Of a DNA stretch of 64,000 nucleotides, positions 22,601-34,811 are shown piece after piece. Source of the DNA: Areca catechu. Taxonomy: Eukaryota > Streptophyta > Magnoliopsida > Arecales > Arecaceae. The number at the start of each line of letters is the position of its first letter. The first letter of the stretch is position 1. A program made the position numbers and the translations under genes. The stretch is taken from NCBI GenBank assembly GCA_021397845.1, contig CM038050.1, forward strand, positions 143,343,980 through 143,407,979. Direction: 5' to 3'. Below the pieces are notes generated by a model. It saw only the letters and a list, made by a program, of their open reading frames with translations, did not search any database and had not been told where the DNA came from.

Positions 22601-23585
22601 ATGTAGATGACATACTCCTCATTGGGAATGATATCCCAATGTTACAATCGGTCAAGGTATGGTTATCTAAACAGTTTTCCATGAAAGACTTGGGAGAAGC
22701 ATCTTATATACTAGGCATCAAGATCTATAGAGATAGATCTAGGAGGATGCTAGGTTTATCCCAGTCTAGGTACATTGACCAAGTGCTAAAAAGATTTAGC
22801 ATGGAGGAAAGTAAAAGAGGTTACTTACCTATTGGTCATGGCATACATCTTTCTAAGAAGATGTCTCCTAAGACACCTGAAGAAAGAAATAGAATGAATT
22901 CTATACCTTATGCTTGGCAGTAGGGTCTATTATGTATGCTATGTTATGTACTAGGCCTGATGTGGCATATGCCTTAGGTATAGCCAGCAGGTTTCAGGCT
23001 GATCCAGGAGAGGATCATTGGAAGGCTGTGAAAAATATTCTTAAGTACTTAAGAAGAACTAAGGATATTTTTCTAATATACGGAGGATCTGATCTTAAAC
23101 TAAAAGCTTATTCAGATTCTAGTTTTCAATCAGATCCAGATGATAGCAAATCTATATCTGGATATGTTTTTACCCTAAATGGAGGAGCTGTAAGCTGGAA
23201 GAGTTCTAAACAGCAAACTGTAGCTGACTCAACAACTGAGGCAGAGTACATTGCTGTTAGTGAAGCTGCCAAGGAAGCTGTCTGGATGAAGAAGTTCATA
23301 TCAGAGTTGGGCATAGTTCCTGAGATTGAAGGTCCAGTATCACTTTACTGTGATAATACAGGGGCTGTTGCTCAAGCAAAGGAACCAAGAGCTCATCACA
23401 AATCAAAGCACATTCTGAGACACTTCCATCTCATTCGAGAGATTGTCGAAAGACAAGAAATCTGCATTAAAAGGGTAGAAACGAAGAACAACATAGCAGA
23501 CCCGTTCACTAAGGCTCTATCACAGCGAGAGTTTGATCGCCACCTTGATTGTATGGGGTTAAGATTTAAAGGCGATTGGCTTTAG
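19690..23585 (+). pseudogene. Unit C gag-pol polyprotein, frameshifted
   Basis: ATG 19690 opens the usual MASSLSLRSIL N-terminus. Domains in order: Gag with intact zinc knuckle (CFHCGKPGHWKRNC near 20419-20460), protease WVLDTACG near 20560-20585, integrase HHCC 20970-21080 and DDE core 21130-21460 (TDVCGPM, RSDRGGEYLS, NGVAERRN), RT with YVDDILLIG near 22600-22630, RNase H to the final DWL stop at 23585. The frame is broken mainly by single-base losses compared with D: near 19855, 21075, 21921, 22228, 22268, 22357 and 22915. There is also a TAA at about 21911-21913. Several loss sites are not homopolymers. The key catalytic motifs are otherwise kept. Confidence 0.92.
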
Positions 23586-23599
23586 TGCAAGTGGGAGAT

Positions 23600-25962
23600 T
23601 GAAAGATTGTGCCATGAAAGCCAATAGAAATATTATATTTTGATCCCAAAATCAATGAATTGACATTTTTTTTATAATAAAGGCATTATTTTCATCATAC
23701 GCTGTGTCTTTATGATTATATGATGAACCCCATAGATTAGGGTTATGGTTCTAGGGTTATGATGAGATCATACCAGTGAGACTTAAAGCCTTAAAACCCT
23801 AATCTAAAATATTCCTGGTCGATGGGGCATTGAGTTGGGTATCAATGTTTCCGGCAAGACCAGCACATCCTATATATGCTTTGTGATGAGGGTGACTGAT
23901 CTCACAGTCACTTGTGTTTGACACTAATACTAGGATGTGAGTGTTCATTAGAGAATGAGTTCACTGAATTGATCCAGATTGAGAATATCTAATGGAACCT
24001 TATCTGTTTGTCAATAGATAATTCTCATAGTGGGAGTAGTGCATGTGGTCCTTTGACCTGAGACTACCATGATACCTTATATATATGAATCCATACTTTG
24101 GTTCGCAATCAATCATGACACTGAGTCATGCACGAGGTGATACTGGTTATGGTGGATTGTATATGGAGGTTGTGAGTAGGTCAACAAGGAATTGATCAGC
24201 CCTAGTAAGAGGGAATTGCATCCAGCTAATTTCGATCAAATGATGGATTCAGGAAATCTTTGATCAAAGTATGAACATTAGAGTTAATTTCTAATGGTTC
24301 ATTAATGAATCATCATTATAAAAATTGAGCTAGGGATGAATATGAAATTGGATTTGACAAGTATCCATATTCATAATCATATTCGGGATGCAAGTTGATC
24401 AAAGGACTGAATTGCCCAGTAACTCACCACTGAAGGGTATTTTGGTAATTCCACCAAAATTCCACATCTTTCGGGTAGACATGATACGTTGCTAGATGTC
24501 AATCTTGTCTTGTAGGTATATGATTGAATTATGGTAATTCAAATAAGTTAACTAGAATTAGATTCTAATTGACCGAGTCGAGCTAGTTTGAGTTGACCTA
24601 AATCGGCTTAGTTGAGATTAACCGAATTAAGTCAAATAGCACTCGGACCTACTGCTGGCTAGGTGTGGAACCCAATGGGTCACACACAAAAGGAGAATTG
24701 ATGAAGGATTTAATTTGGAATTAAATCATGTTTGCAGGGTAAACACACTAGCATGTGTTGCAGACCCAATTTCTATTCGAATCATATTCGAATTTGGTTC
24801 CGAATTGGGCTTAATTGGGTTCTAATTGAACCAAATTAAGGTCTAATTTAAATTTTAGGACTTTGGGCTAATCCATGACTGAACCCAAGGGAATCAATTT
24901 CACTGAGGCCCTCTCTCCAAGCCGCCCACTCCCTTCCTCACCCGTGCGTGCCAAGAAGAAGAGTCCACGCGCGTGTGGACTCCTCTTCACGCGCGTGAGA
25001 AAGAAAAAGCATCGAGGAAAAATCTGAAAGAGGGGGGTGATTCGGATCCTTGTCTGACGCCCTTAGATCTGGATCTGATGGCCAGAAAAAATTAAGGAAA
25101 AGATCTGTCGCTTTTCGGTCGCAAATCCGTCTCCAAAAGTTGTGATTCTTCCTGAAGTTTTTCCGAGAGTTCTCCTCGTCGGAAAAATAAAATTAAATCA
25201 AAGAATCATGATTTTTGGTTGAGGGGACGCGTGAGGAATGAGGGATCGTGATTCTTGGGGTTTCAGAGGTTGCGATGTTTTGAGTAAACGCCCCTCTGAG
25301 ATCTATAAAAGGCTTTGGGTTCACGGGGGTTTATTAGACAATTAAAATTCAGAAATCAGATCCTTCTCCTCCTCTCCGGAATACTCCTTCCCTTTATGCT
25401 TGTTGGGTATTGTTTCCTTATAGAGATAATCTCTGTCGAAACTCTGACCCTAAACAAGAATAAGAGGAAGGTCTTGAATGGTAAAGGAAAGGAAAAGGAA
25501 GGATCTGTTCTTCTTTTTCTTCTTGAATTAAGACTTTGCCTGTCTTAGTTTTTCTTCCAATTCAATTCAAGAAAATGAATACAGGAAAGGAAATTTAAGA
25601 AAAGAATTCAAGAAGAGGAAAGAAGGAAGAAAAGAAATTTTCAAGAAAGAAAATTTCAGCCTAAAAGTCCAAGAATTGAATTCTTGAAAAAGAATTCAAG
25701 AAAAGGAGCCAAGAACAAGAAATTGTTGTCTTCATCATTTTCTGTGTGGATCACCATTGGAGAGTGAACATTTGGGCACCTGGTGGAGATTTAAAGTTTG
25801 GATTTTAGCGATACAGGTTAGTACTTTAATATGACTTTAAATCTTATATATGCATGTTATATGTTTTAATTTTTTTTTTAAGGAGATCTTGGGTTGAGGG
25901 TTTGGTGAAGATTTCATAAAAAATTTGAAATCTATGTTTCTGCCTTGCCACCTAACCCTACA
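23600..25962 (+). repeat. C/D LTR 2, shared middle LTR (2,363 bp)
   Basis: Serves as 3' LTR of unit C and 5' LTR of unit D: preceded by the C purine tract and followed by the D primer site. Ends TGAAAGATTGTGCC...CTAACCCTACA. TATA at 25304-25310. No CCTTG or other target duplication flanks it. Confidence 0.95.
25304..25310 (+). promoter_or_regulatory. TATA box of C/D LTR 2
   Basis: TATAAAA in GATCTATAAAAGGCTTTGG, same position as in LTR 1 and LTR 3. Confidence 0.7.
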
Positions 25963-27223
25963 GTGGTATCAGAGCCTCCTTATTAAGATTAAAATATATA
26001 TGATTTTTAGATGCATATGTATATAAGTAACATATGATATAGTATATGTTTGATGTAAAGTCACCAATTAAGGTTTTCACTCAAACCCTAATTGTTGTAG
26101 AGATATGTTTAAAGATAGTCATCATACTGAAATAAGGTTGCCCTGGCATAATGGTGGATCCATTATGTGGTAAATGGTTGTCCTAGTAAGATAACACTAA
26201 TCACATATTTGTGTTAATTATGCATATATGTTTGATGTATGCCACTAATAAGGTTTTCACTTAAACCTTAATTTGTATAGAGATATGTTTAGCCTTCTAG
26301 TCATCATAATGAAATAAGGTTGCCCTGGCATAATGGTGGATCCATTATGTGGTAAATGGTTATCCTAGTATGATGGCACACTATGGCACATATTTGCTAG
26401 AATGTGCTTTGTTTTAATAAAGCCCTCTTTAAAAACATATTAAGTTGTAGTGTTATATACTAAAAGCAAAAATAATCAATATGATTAGTTTATCATTCGG
26501 TGTCTAGGAAAAGTGGTTCATGATCGGTAAAGAGGACGTGGTTTTTAATTGGTTCCGTTGACTGACCTGGCCAATTCTTTTGGTGTCTAAGGAAAGCAAC
26601 GGGGGGACTCCCACCGCTCTCCCACTTACCTGGCCGATAAGATTAACTTAATTATTGATTGATATGCTTAGTGTAATATTCACTACATGTGGCCTTCCTT
26701 CATGCCAAGTCATTATTATGTTATGATCCATATTAGGTTTGTTGTGTACACACAAGGCCTTTTTATGGTGACTAACATAATTTTGGCTTGGTACATTTGA
26801 TGTTTATGGCATGATTTAATATAATACTTTGTTGTGTACACACAAGGGTATTATAATTAATATCATGTCTATATAGCAATGAAGGGTCTAACTTAACTAA
26901 AATATGATAGTTTGTTGTGTACACACAAGGCTATTAAATTTTAGAGGCCAAGATAAGTTGAGAATTATATGAGTTACAATTGGAAAGAGTTTTCTACCTT
27001 TGAACTTATATATGATTTGTTGTGTACACACAAGGTCTTTTGTAAGGAATTAGGATCTCAACCCCACTAAGAGAACCAATTAGGGTTTTCTCGATCATCA
27101 TATGGAGGGTTATGATGCTTGATAAAATAGTGGGAGACATAATTAAGTTAAAGTCCTAATTTAATTATGTTTTGTCAACATTGGTTGTTTGCTTATGTAA
27201 TGTTCTTTGTTAATGTAGATTAA
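25963..27223 (+). other. 5' leader of unit D
   Basis: Like the C leader, with the doubled alpha-beta module, but more decayed. Alpha-1 (26066-26093) has one A/C mismatch, and alpha-2 (about 26248-26270) has lost a base from its left arm. Gamma-1 starts at 26728 (CCATATTAGG). Gamma-2 is perfect: TATAATAC (26820-26827) with GTATTATA (26848-26855). Loops are TTGTTGTGTACACACAAG. No open frame. Confidence 0.75.
25964..25976 (+). other. Primer binding site of unit D
   Basis: TGGTATCAGAGCC one base after LTR 2, complement of initiator Met tRNA. Confidence 0.92.
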
Positions 27224-30200
27224 ATGGCCTCTTCACTCTCACTCCGTAGCATTCTTGATGCAAATAAATTGACTAGACCAAACTATGTTGATTGGTTGAG
27301 AAACCTGAAGATAGTACTCAACCAAGAAAGAATTTCTTATATTCTTGATACCCCAACCTTGGAACCATTAGGGGAAGATGCCTCGCAAGAGAATAAGACC
27401 ACATATAACACGTGGCAAAATGACTCACTTACTGTCAAGTGTATAATGCTTGCCTCTATGACCAATGAGTTACAAGGCAACATGAAAGCATGGACACAAA
27501 CTCCATATTGCTCAATCTAAAAGAACCTTATGGAGAACATAGTCGAACTGCAAGATATGAAATATCAAAGCAGTTATTCCGTGCAAGGATGACAGAAGGT
27601 ACATCCATACAAGACCATGTATTAAAGGTTATTGACCTAATCACCCGATTGGGTCAATTGGGTTTTGTTATGGATGGGTAGTTGAATCAGGATTTAATCC
27701 TGCAGTCACTCCCAGAGTCATTTTCACAGTTTGTTCTTAATTATCATATGAACAAACTTAACATTTCCTTGCCTGAGCTGTTGAATATGTTAAAAACAGC
27801 AGAGAGCCATTTAAAGAAAAATAAGGCTCCACTTCTTCTTGTGGATGGTGTAAACAAGAAGAAAATAGGCAAAAAGGGTTCCAAGAGGAGGTTGAACCCA
27901 AAAGGAGGCATCAAGAAAAAGAAAGGAAAGACGGCCTCCGGACAAATGACCTGCTTTCATTGTGGTAAGCCGGGTCACTGGAAAAGAAACTGCAAGGTTT
28001 ACCTTGCAAGTGTGAAGCTTGGTGCTAGTGATGCACCAAAAGGTATGTATGAGGTACATGCAATTTTGTCATTAGACTCTTCTAATTCAAACTCTTGGGT
28101 ATTGGATACTGCTTGTGGTCATCATATCTGCAAATCATTGAAGGGACTACAGAACATTATTGTTTTGAAGGAAGGCAACTTCGAGCTCTACGGTGCTGGA
28201 GGAGATTCCATCCAAGCAGAAGCTGTAGGGACTTATATGTTGAAGCTGCCTTCTGGGAAGAATTTAGAGTTAAAAAATTATTATTTTATGCCTAGAATCA
28301 TTAGAAACATCATATCTGTACCCTTGTTACTTAAACAATGATATATTATGAATGTAATGAGCAGTGGCTGCTCAATCAGTTTTTCTAATGAAATAATATT
28401 TAATGGCATATTTTGTAATGGTCTCTTAACTCTATCTTCTGATGATAATATACTACATGTTAGTAATAAACGAAAAAGAGATGAAGTAAACAATACTTTA
28501 CTTTGGCACTGTCATCTTGGACATATTAGTGAGCAAAGGATTAACAAGTTATACAAGGAAAAATTCCTTAATCCTTATGACTATGAATCATTAGGAACTT
28601 GTGAATCATGTCTCATGGGTAAAATGACCAAGACTCCATTTAGTGGACATAATGAAAGGACAACAGAGTTATTAGGACTCATACGCACTGATGTATGTGG
28701 ACCTATGACAACTCAGGCCAAGGGTGGATACTCATATTTCATCACATTCACTGATGATTTTTCAAGGTACGGATTTGTGTATCTAATGAAACATAAGTCC
28801 GAAGCTTTTGAAAAATTTTTAGAGTATCAAAGTATGGAAGAGAAACAAACAGGGAAAAGTATTAAGATCCTTCGATCAGATAGAGGAGGTGAATACTTAT
28901 CCACCGAGTTTCTTGATCACCTTAAACAAAAGGGAATCATCTCTGAATAGACTCCTCCTTACACACCACAATTAAATGGTATTGCTGAAAGGAGAAATCT
29001 TACTTTATTAGATATGGTACGGTCCATGATGTGCTTCACAGACTTACCTGTTTCTTTCTGGGGATATGCCTTGGAAACAGCGGCTAATATTTTAAATAGA
29101 GTACCATCCAAATCTGTATCTAACACTCCATATGAGTTATGGAGGGGAAAGAAACCCAATCTTAAGTATCTTAAGATATGGGGATGTCCAGCCTATGTCA
29201 AAAGAAATTTTGGACATAAGCTTGATGTTAGAGCAGAAAAGTGTCTATTTGTTGGATATCCTAAAGATAGTATAGGATATCTGTTCTACCACCCTGCTGA
29301 ACAAAAGGTTTTAGTCAGTAGGCATGCCACTTTTATGGAGAAAGAGTTCATCCTACAAAAGGGCAGTGGGAGAAATATTGAACTTGAAGAAGTTCAACAA
29401 GTAGATACATCTCAACAAAATCATAACATAGTTAGTATAGAACTTGAACACACCACTCCTATCCATAGGTCTGATAGGGTGCGACATGCACCTGAGAGGT
29501 ATGGGTTCATTATTGAAAATAATGAAGCCCGAATCGTTAATAATGATGAACCTCTAACATATACGGATGCTGTCATAAGTAGTGACTCAGACAAATGGCT
29601 GGAAGCCATGAGATCCGAAATGGACTCCATGTATGTCAACCAAGTCTGGACTTTAGTTGATGCACTAGAGGGTGTTTACCCTATTGGATGCAAATGGGTC
29701 TATAAGAAAACGATTGGGGCAGATGGCCAAGTTGAAACTTATAAAGCCAGATTAGTGGCTAAGGGTTTCAGACAAAAACAGGGAATAGATTATGATGAAA
29801 CATTTTCTCCTGTTGCCATGCTGAGATCTATTCGGATCATGCTTGCTATAGCAGCATATCATGATTATGAAATCTGGTAGATGGATGTGAAAACTGCATT
29901 CCTCAATGGTTTCCTTGAGGAAGAGGTTTATATGTCACAGCCAGAAGGTTTTGTCTTGGAGACTAAACCTAATCAGGTATGTAGGCTGAAGAAATCTATT
30001 TATTGATTAAAGCAAGCATCTAGGAGTTGGAACATCCGATTTGATAAGACAGTCAAAGAATTTGACTTTATCAAAAATGAGGATGAACCTTGTGTGTACA
30101 AGAAGACTAATGGGAGTGCCATAGTTTTCTTGGTTCTGTATGTAGATGACATACTCCTCATTGGGAATGATATCCCAATGTTACAATCGGTCAAGGTATG

Positions 30201-31124
30201 GTTATTTAAACAATTTTCCATGAAAGACTTGGGAGAAGCATCTTATATACTAGGCATCAAGATCTATAGAGATAGATCTAGGAGGATGCTAGGTTTATCC
30301 CAGTCTAGGTACATTGACCAAGTGCTAAAAAGATTTAGCATGGAGGAAAGTAAAAGAGGTTACTTACCTATTGGTCATGGCAACATCTTTCTAGGAAGAT
30401 GTCTCCTAAGATACCTGAAGAAAGAAATAGAATGAATTCTATACCTTATGCTTCGGCAGTAGGGTCTATTATGTATGCTATGTAATGTACTAGGCCTGAT
30501 GTGGCATATGCCTTAGGTATAGCCAGCAGGTTTCAGGCTGATCCAGGAGAGGATCATTGGAAGGTTGTGAAAAATATTCTTAAGTACTTAAGAAGAACTA
30601 AGGATATTTTTCTAATATATGGAGGATTTGATCTTAAACTAAAAGCTTATTCAGATTCTAGTTTTCAATCAGATCCAGATGATAGCAAATCTATATCTGG
30701 GTATGTTTTTACCCTAAATGGAGGAGCTGTAAGCTGGAAGAGTTCTAAACAGCAAACTGTAGCTGACTCAAAAACTGAGGTAGAGTACATTGCTGTTAGT
30801 GAAGCTGCCAAGGAAGCTGTCTGGATGAAGAAGTTCATATCAGAGTTGGGCGTAGTTCCTGAGATTGAAGGACTAGTATCACTTTACTGTGATAATACAG
30901 GGGCTGTTGCTCAAGCAAAGGAACCAAGAGCTCATCACAAATCAAAGCACATTCTGAGACGCTTCAATCTCGTTCGAGAGATTGTCGAAAGATAAGAAGT
31001 CTGCATTAAAAGGGTAGAAACGAAGAACAACATAGCAGACCCATTCACTAAGGCTCTATCACAGCGAGAGTTTGATCGCCACCTTGATTGTATGGGGTTA
31101 AGATGTAAAGGCGATTGGCTTTAA
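27224..31124 (+). pseudogene. Unit D gag-pol polyprotein, multiple stops
   Basis: ATG 27224. Same domain order as C: zinc knuckle CFHCGKPGHWKRNC near 27952-27993, protease WVLDTACG near 28097-28120, integrase DDE core 28690-29000, RT YVDDILLIG near 30139-30165, RNase H to about 31124. Inactivation is mostly by point stops in an otherwise continuous frame: 27679-27681, 28339-28341, 28948-28950, 29878-29880, 30004-30006, 30483-30485, 30993-30995. There are only two single-base losses (near 27474 and 30382). This is a different decay pattern from the sister unit C. Confidence 0.92.
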
Positions 31125-31138
31125 TGCAAGTGGGAGAT

Positions 31139-33508
31139 TGAAAGATTGTGCCTTGAAAGCCAATTGAAATATTGTATTTTGATCCCAAAATCAATGAATT
31201 GACATTTTCTTTGTAATAAAGGCATTATTTTCATCATATGCTGTGTCTTTATGATTAGATGATGAACCCCATAGATTAGGGTTATGGTTCTAGGGTTATG
31301 ATGAGATCATACCAGTGAGACCTAAAGCCTTAAAACCCTAATCTAAAATATTCCTGGTCGATGGGGCATAGAGCTGGGGATCAATGTTTCCGGCAAGACC
31401 AGCACATCCTATATATGCTTTGTGATGAGGGTGACTGATCTCACAGTCACTTGTGTTTGACACTAATACTAGGATGTGAGTGTTCATTAGAGAATGTGTT
31501 CACTGAATTGATCCAGATTGAGAATATCTAATGGAACCTTATCTATTTGTCAATAGATAATTCTCATAGTGGGAGTAGTGCTTGTGGTCCTTTGACCTGA
31601 GACTACCATGGTACCTTATATATATGAATCCATACTTTGGTTCGCAATCAATCATGACACTGAGTCATGCACAAGGTGATACTGGTTATGGTGGATTGTA
31701 TATGGAGGTTGTGAGTAGGTCAACAAGGAATTGATCAGCCCTAGTAAGAGGGAATTGCATCCAGCTAATTTCGATCAAATGATGAATTCAGGAAATCTTT
31801 CATCAAAGTATGAACATTAGAGTTAATTTCTAATGGTTCATTAATGAATCATCATTATAAAAATTGAGCTAGGGATGAATAGAAAATTGGATTTGACAAG
31901 TATCCATATTCATAATCATATTCGGGATGCAAGTTGATCAAAGGATTGAATTGCCCAGTAACTCACCACTGAAGGGTATTTTGATAATTCCATGAAAATT
32001 CCACATCTTCCGGGTAGACATGATACGTTGCTAGATGTCAATCTTATCTTGTAGGTATATGATTGAATTATGGTAATTCAAATAAGTTAACTAGAATTAG
32101 ATTCTAATTGAACGAGTCGAGCTAGTTTGAGTTGACCTAAATCGGCTTAGTTGAGATCTAACCGAATTAAGTCAAATAGCACTCGGACCTACTGCTGGCT
32201 AGGTGTGGAACCCAATGGGTCACACACAAAAAGAGAATTGATGAAGGATTTAATTTGGAATTAAATCATGTTTGCAAGATAAACATACTAGCATGTGTTG
32301 CAGACCCAATTTCTATTCGAATCATATTCGAATTTGGTTCCGAATTGGGCTTAATTGGGTTCTAATTGAACCAAATTAAGGTCTAATTTAAATTTTAGGA
32401 CTTTGGGCTAATCCATGGCTGAACCCAAGGGAAACAATTTCACTGAGGCCCTCTCTCCAAGCCGCCCACTCCTTTCCTCACCCGCGCGCGCCAAGAAGAA
32501 GAGTCCATGCGCGTGTGGACTCCTCTTCACGTGCGTGAGAAAGAAAAAGCATCGGAGAAAAATCTGAAAGAGGGGGGCAATTTGGATCCTTGTTTGATGC
32601 CCTTGGATCTGGATCTGATGGCCAGAAAAAATTAAGGAAAAGATCCGTCGCTTTTCGGTCCCAAATCCGTCTTCAAAAGTCGTGATTCTTCCTGAAGTTT
32701 TTCCGAGAGTTCTCCTCGTCGGAAAAATGAAAATTAAATTGGAGAATTATGATTTTTGGATGAGGGGACGCGTGAGGAATGAGGGATCGTGATTCTTGGA
32801 GTTTCAGAGGGTTGCGATGTTTTGAGTAAACGCCCCTCTGAGATCTATAAAAGGCTTTGGGTTCACGGGGGTTTTATTAGACAATTAAAATTCAGAAATC
32901 AGATCCTTCTCCTCCTCTCCGGAATACTCCTTCCCTTTATGCTTGTTGGGTATTGTTTCCCTTACAGAGATAATCTCTGTCGAAACTCTGACCCTAAACA
33001 AGAATAAGAGGAAGGTCTTGAACGGTAAAGGAAAGGAAAAGGAAGGATCTGTTCTTCTTCTTTTTCTTCTTGAATTAAGACTTTGCCTGTCTTAATTTTT
33101 CTTCCAATTCAATTCAAGAAAAGGAATTTAGGAAAGGGAATTCAAGAAAAGAATTCAAGAAGAGGAAAGAAGGAAGAAAAGAAATTTTCAAGAAAGAAAA
33201 TTTCAGCCTAAAAGTCCAAGAATTGAATTCTTGAAAAAGAATTCAAAAAAAGGAGCCAAGAACAAGAAATTGTTGTCTTCATCATTTTCTGTGTGGATCA
33301 CCATTGGAGGGTCAACATTTGGGCACCTAGTGGAGATTTAAAGTTTGGATTTTAGCGATACAGGTTAGTACTTTAATATGACTTTAAATCTTGTATATGC
33401 ATGTTATATGTTTTAATTTTTTTTTTAAGGAGATCTTGGATTGAGGGTTTGGTGAAGTTTCATAAAAAACTTGAAATCTATGTTTCCGTCTTGCCACCTA
33501 ACCCTACA
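31139..33508 (+). repeat. C/D LTR 3 (2,370 bp)
   Basis: Terminal LTR of the tandem, TGAAAGATTGTGCCTTG...CTAACCCTACA, followed at once by CCTTG and the rest of the B 3' LTR. TATA at 32846-32852. Confidence 0.95.
32846..32852 (+). promoter_or_regulatory. TATA box of C/D LTR 3
   Basis: TATAAAA in the same context as in LTR 1 and LTR 2. Confidence 0.65.
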
Positions 33509-33768
33509 CCTTGGTCCGAGTTTCGTGTGGATCACCGTTGAAGGGCGAACGTTTGGGCGCCCGGTGGAGAAGAACGCTAAATCAGGATTTTCTTCATCGG
33601 ATTGGATACTAGCGATTCAGGTTGGTGCCTAAACTCTAGTTTTTATTATATATGCATGTTTGTATGTTTTAATTCCTAGTAAGGAGGTCTTAGGTTAAGG
33701 GTTTGGTAGTGGTTTCATAATAAACTTTTCAAATCCACGCTTCCACCCTGGTCACCAAAACCCTTACA
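33509..33768 (+). repeat. Element B 3' LTR, part 2 (with right CCTTG copy)
   Basis: Begins with the duplicated CCTTG (33509-33513), then continues the B LTR from GTCCGAGTTTCGTGTGG to ...CCAAAACCCTTACA. It aligns with 8507-8763 of the B 5' LTR. The next five bases, CAGTC, are the right flank copy for B (left CAGTG). Confidence 0.93.
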
Positions 33769-33773
33769 CAGTC
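33769..33773. repeat. Target site duplication of element B, right copy (CAGTC)
   Basis: Four of five bases match CAGTG at 6838-6842; the last base differs. Confidence 0.65.
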
Positions 33774-33775
33774 CT

Positions 33776-34440
33776 CACCCGTCACGTGGAGTCTCTCTCC
33801 GAGGTCAAGATCTCTAGGCCAGAGCCGCCACTTGTCCTCTGCCAGATCAAGTCCCTCAAGATCAAGCCTTGTGGTCGGAGTCGAGCTCAGCCCTCACCTA
33901 CCACATACATGGAGTCTCTCTCCGAGGTCGAGCCCTTTGGGCCAGAGCCGCCACCTGTCCTATGCCAGATCGAGCCCCTCGAGATCAAGCCCTATGGTCG
34001 GAGTCCAGCTCAGCCCTCATCCGCCATGTGGAGTCTCTCTCTGAGGTCGAGCCCTCTGGGCCGGAGCCGCCACCTATCCTCCGCCAAATCGAGCCCCTTG
34101 AGATCGAGCCCTGTGGTCGGAGTCGATCTCAACCCTCACCCGCCACGTGGAGTCTCTCTCCGAGGTCGAGCCATCTGGGCTGAAGCCGCTACCCGTCCTT
34201 CGCCAGATCGAGCACTGTGGTCGAAGTCGAGCTCAGCCCTCACCCACCACGTGGAGTCTCTCTTCGAGGTTGAGCCCTCTAGGCCAGAGCCGCCACCTTT
34301 CCTCCACCAGATCGAGCCCCTCGAGATCGAGCCCTGTGGTCGAAGTCGAGCTCAGCCCTCACTCGCCACGTGGAGTCTCTTTCCGAGATCGAGCCCTCTG
34401 GGCCAGAGCCACCACCTGTCCTCCGTCGGATTGAGCCCTG
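33776..34440. repeat. GC-rich tandem repeat, about 119-bp unit, six copies
   Basis: The anchor GGAGTCTCTCTCCGAG recurs at 33788, 33911, 34030, 34149, 34253 and 34372, giving spacings of 123, 119, 119, 104 and 119. The short unit lacks about 15 bp around CCCCTCGAGATCGAG. Copies differ by scattered substitutions. Four of six units carry CACGTG just before the anchor (33783, 34145, 34249, 34367). GC content is far above the surrounding retroelements. It is open in several frames only because it lacks stop codons; I do not read it as a gene. Confidence 0.9.
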
Positions 34441-34806
34441 CCTCCCTGCTCGGCCTCTAGCTCGGGCAAAGGTGACTGCAGGCGGGAGGACAGTACCATC
34501 ACCCCAGGACATCGGTAAGCTACCAAAGGACAGCGGAGCAGTGCCCACCATACCGCAATAACAGCCTGCCCACCACTTACACCAGAAAGGAAGGAAACAC
34601 CCTGATCAAGGCACCGCACCCTCCGCTCATACTACCAGAAGGATGGGCTAGCCAGAGGGCAGAAATCCTGAGGGCGGCGACCCTTGGATCGAGGCTCTGC
34701 CAAGCTTCCTAGAATGGGGCGACTGGAGAGAATGCAGAGTGAATGGAAGTTTCCCCTACCGCATGTCAGGAAGACATCCCGTCTACGGCACGGTACCCCA
34801 CCGCAC
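34441..34806. other. GC-rich unassigned DNA left of element E
   Basis: About 366 bp between the tandem repeat and the E target site, without a recognisable gene or copia similarity. Joined to 45029 across E, it forms one older sequence. Confidence 0.5.
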
Positions 34807-34811
34807 ATGCC
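34807..34811. repeat. Target site duplication of element E, left copy (ATGCC)
   Basis: ATGCC before the LTR at 34812; identical ATGCC at 45024-45028 after the other LTR. Confidence 0.95.

Larger units (their letters stand above)
16053..33508 (+). mobile_element. Tandem element C/D: LTR-internal-LTR-internal-LTR
   Basis: Three LTRs (16053-18420, 23600-25962, 31139-33508) separate two complete internal regions (18421-23599 and 25963-31138), all in the same direction. One CCTTG target duplication flanks the whole block and none flanks the middle LTR, so the block occupies a single insertion site. Unequal recombination between LTRs of sister or homologous copies, or insertion of an already tandem DNA form, would give this. 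Each internal region has its own initiator-Met primer site and a GCAAGTGGGAGA purine tract. Confidence 0.95.
6843..33768 (+). mobile_element. Element B, Ty1/copia (Angela-like), host of the C/D insertion
   Basis: Complete but decayed LTR retrotransposon: 5' LTR 6843-8763, primer site 8765-8777, leader to 10001, broken gag-pol 10002-13898, 3' LTR 13913-16052 plus 33509-33768. The 3' LTR is split by the 17.5-kb C/D tandem. With the insertion removed, B is about 9.5 kb. The matched ends TGAAAGG...CCCTTACA and the CAGTG/CAGTC flanks support the boundaries. The purine tract before the 3' LTR has decayed to AAAGTTGGAG. Confidence 0.93.

Noticed and set aside
33786..34551. Several overlapping reading frames of 60-224 codons on both strands of the GC-rich tandem repeat
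   Set aside because: They arise because the 119-bp unit has few stop codons; every frame is open, the products are low-complexity, and no start or domain is favoured.
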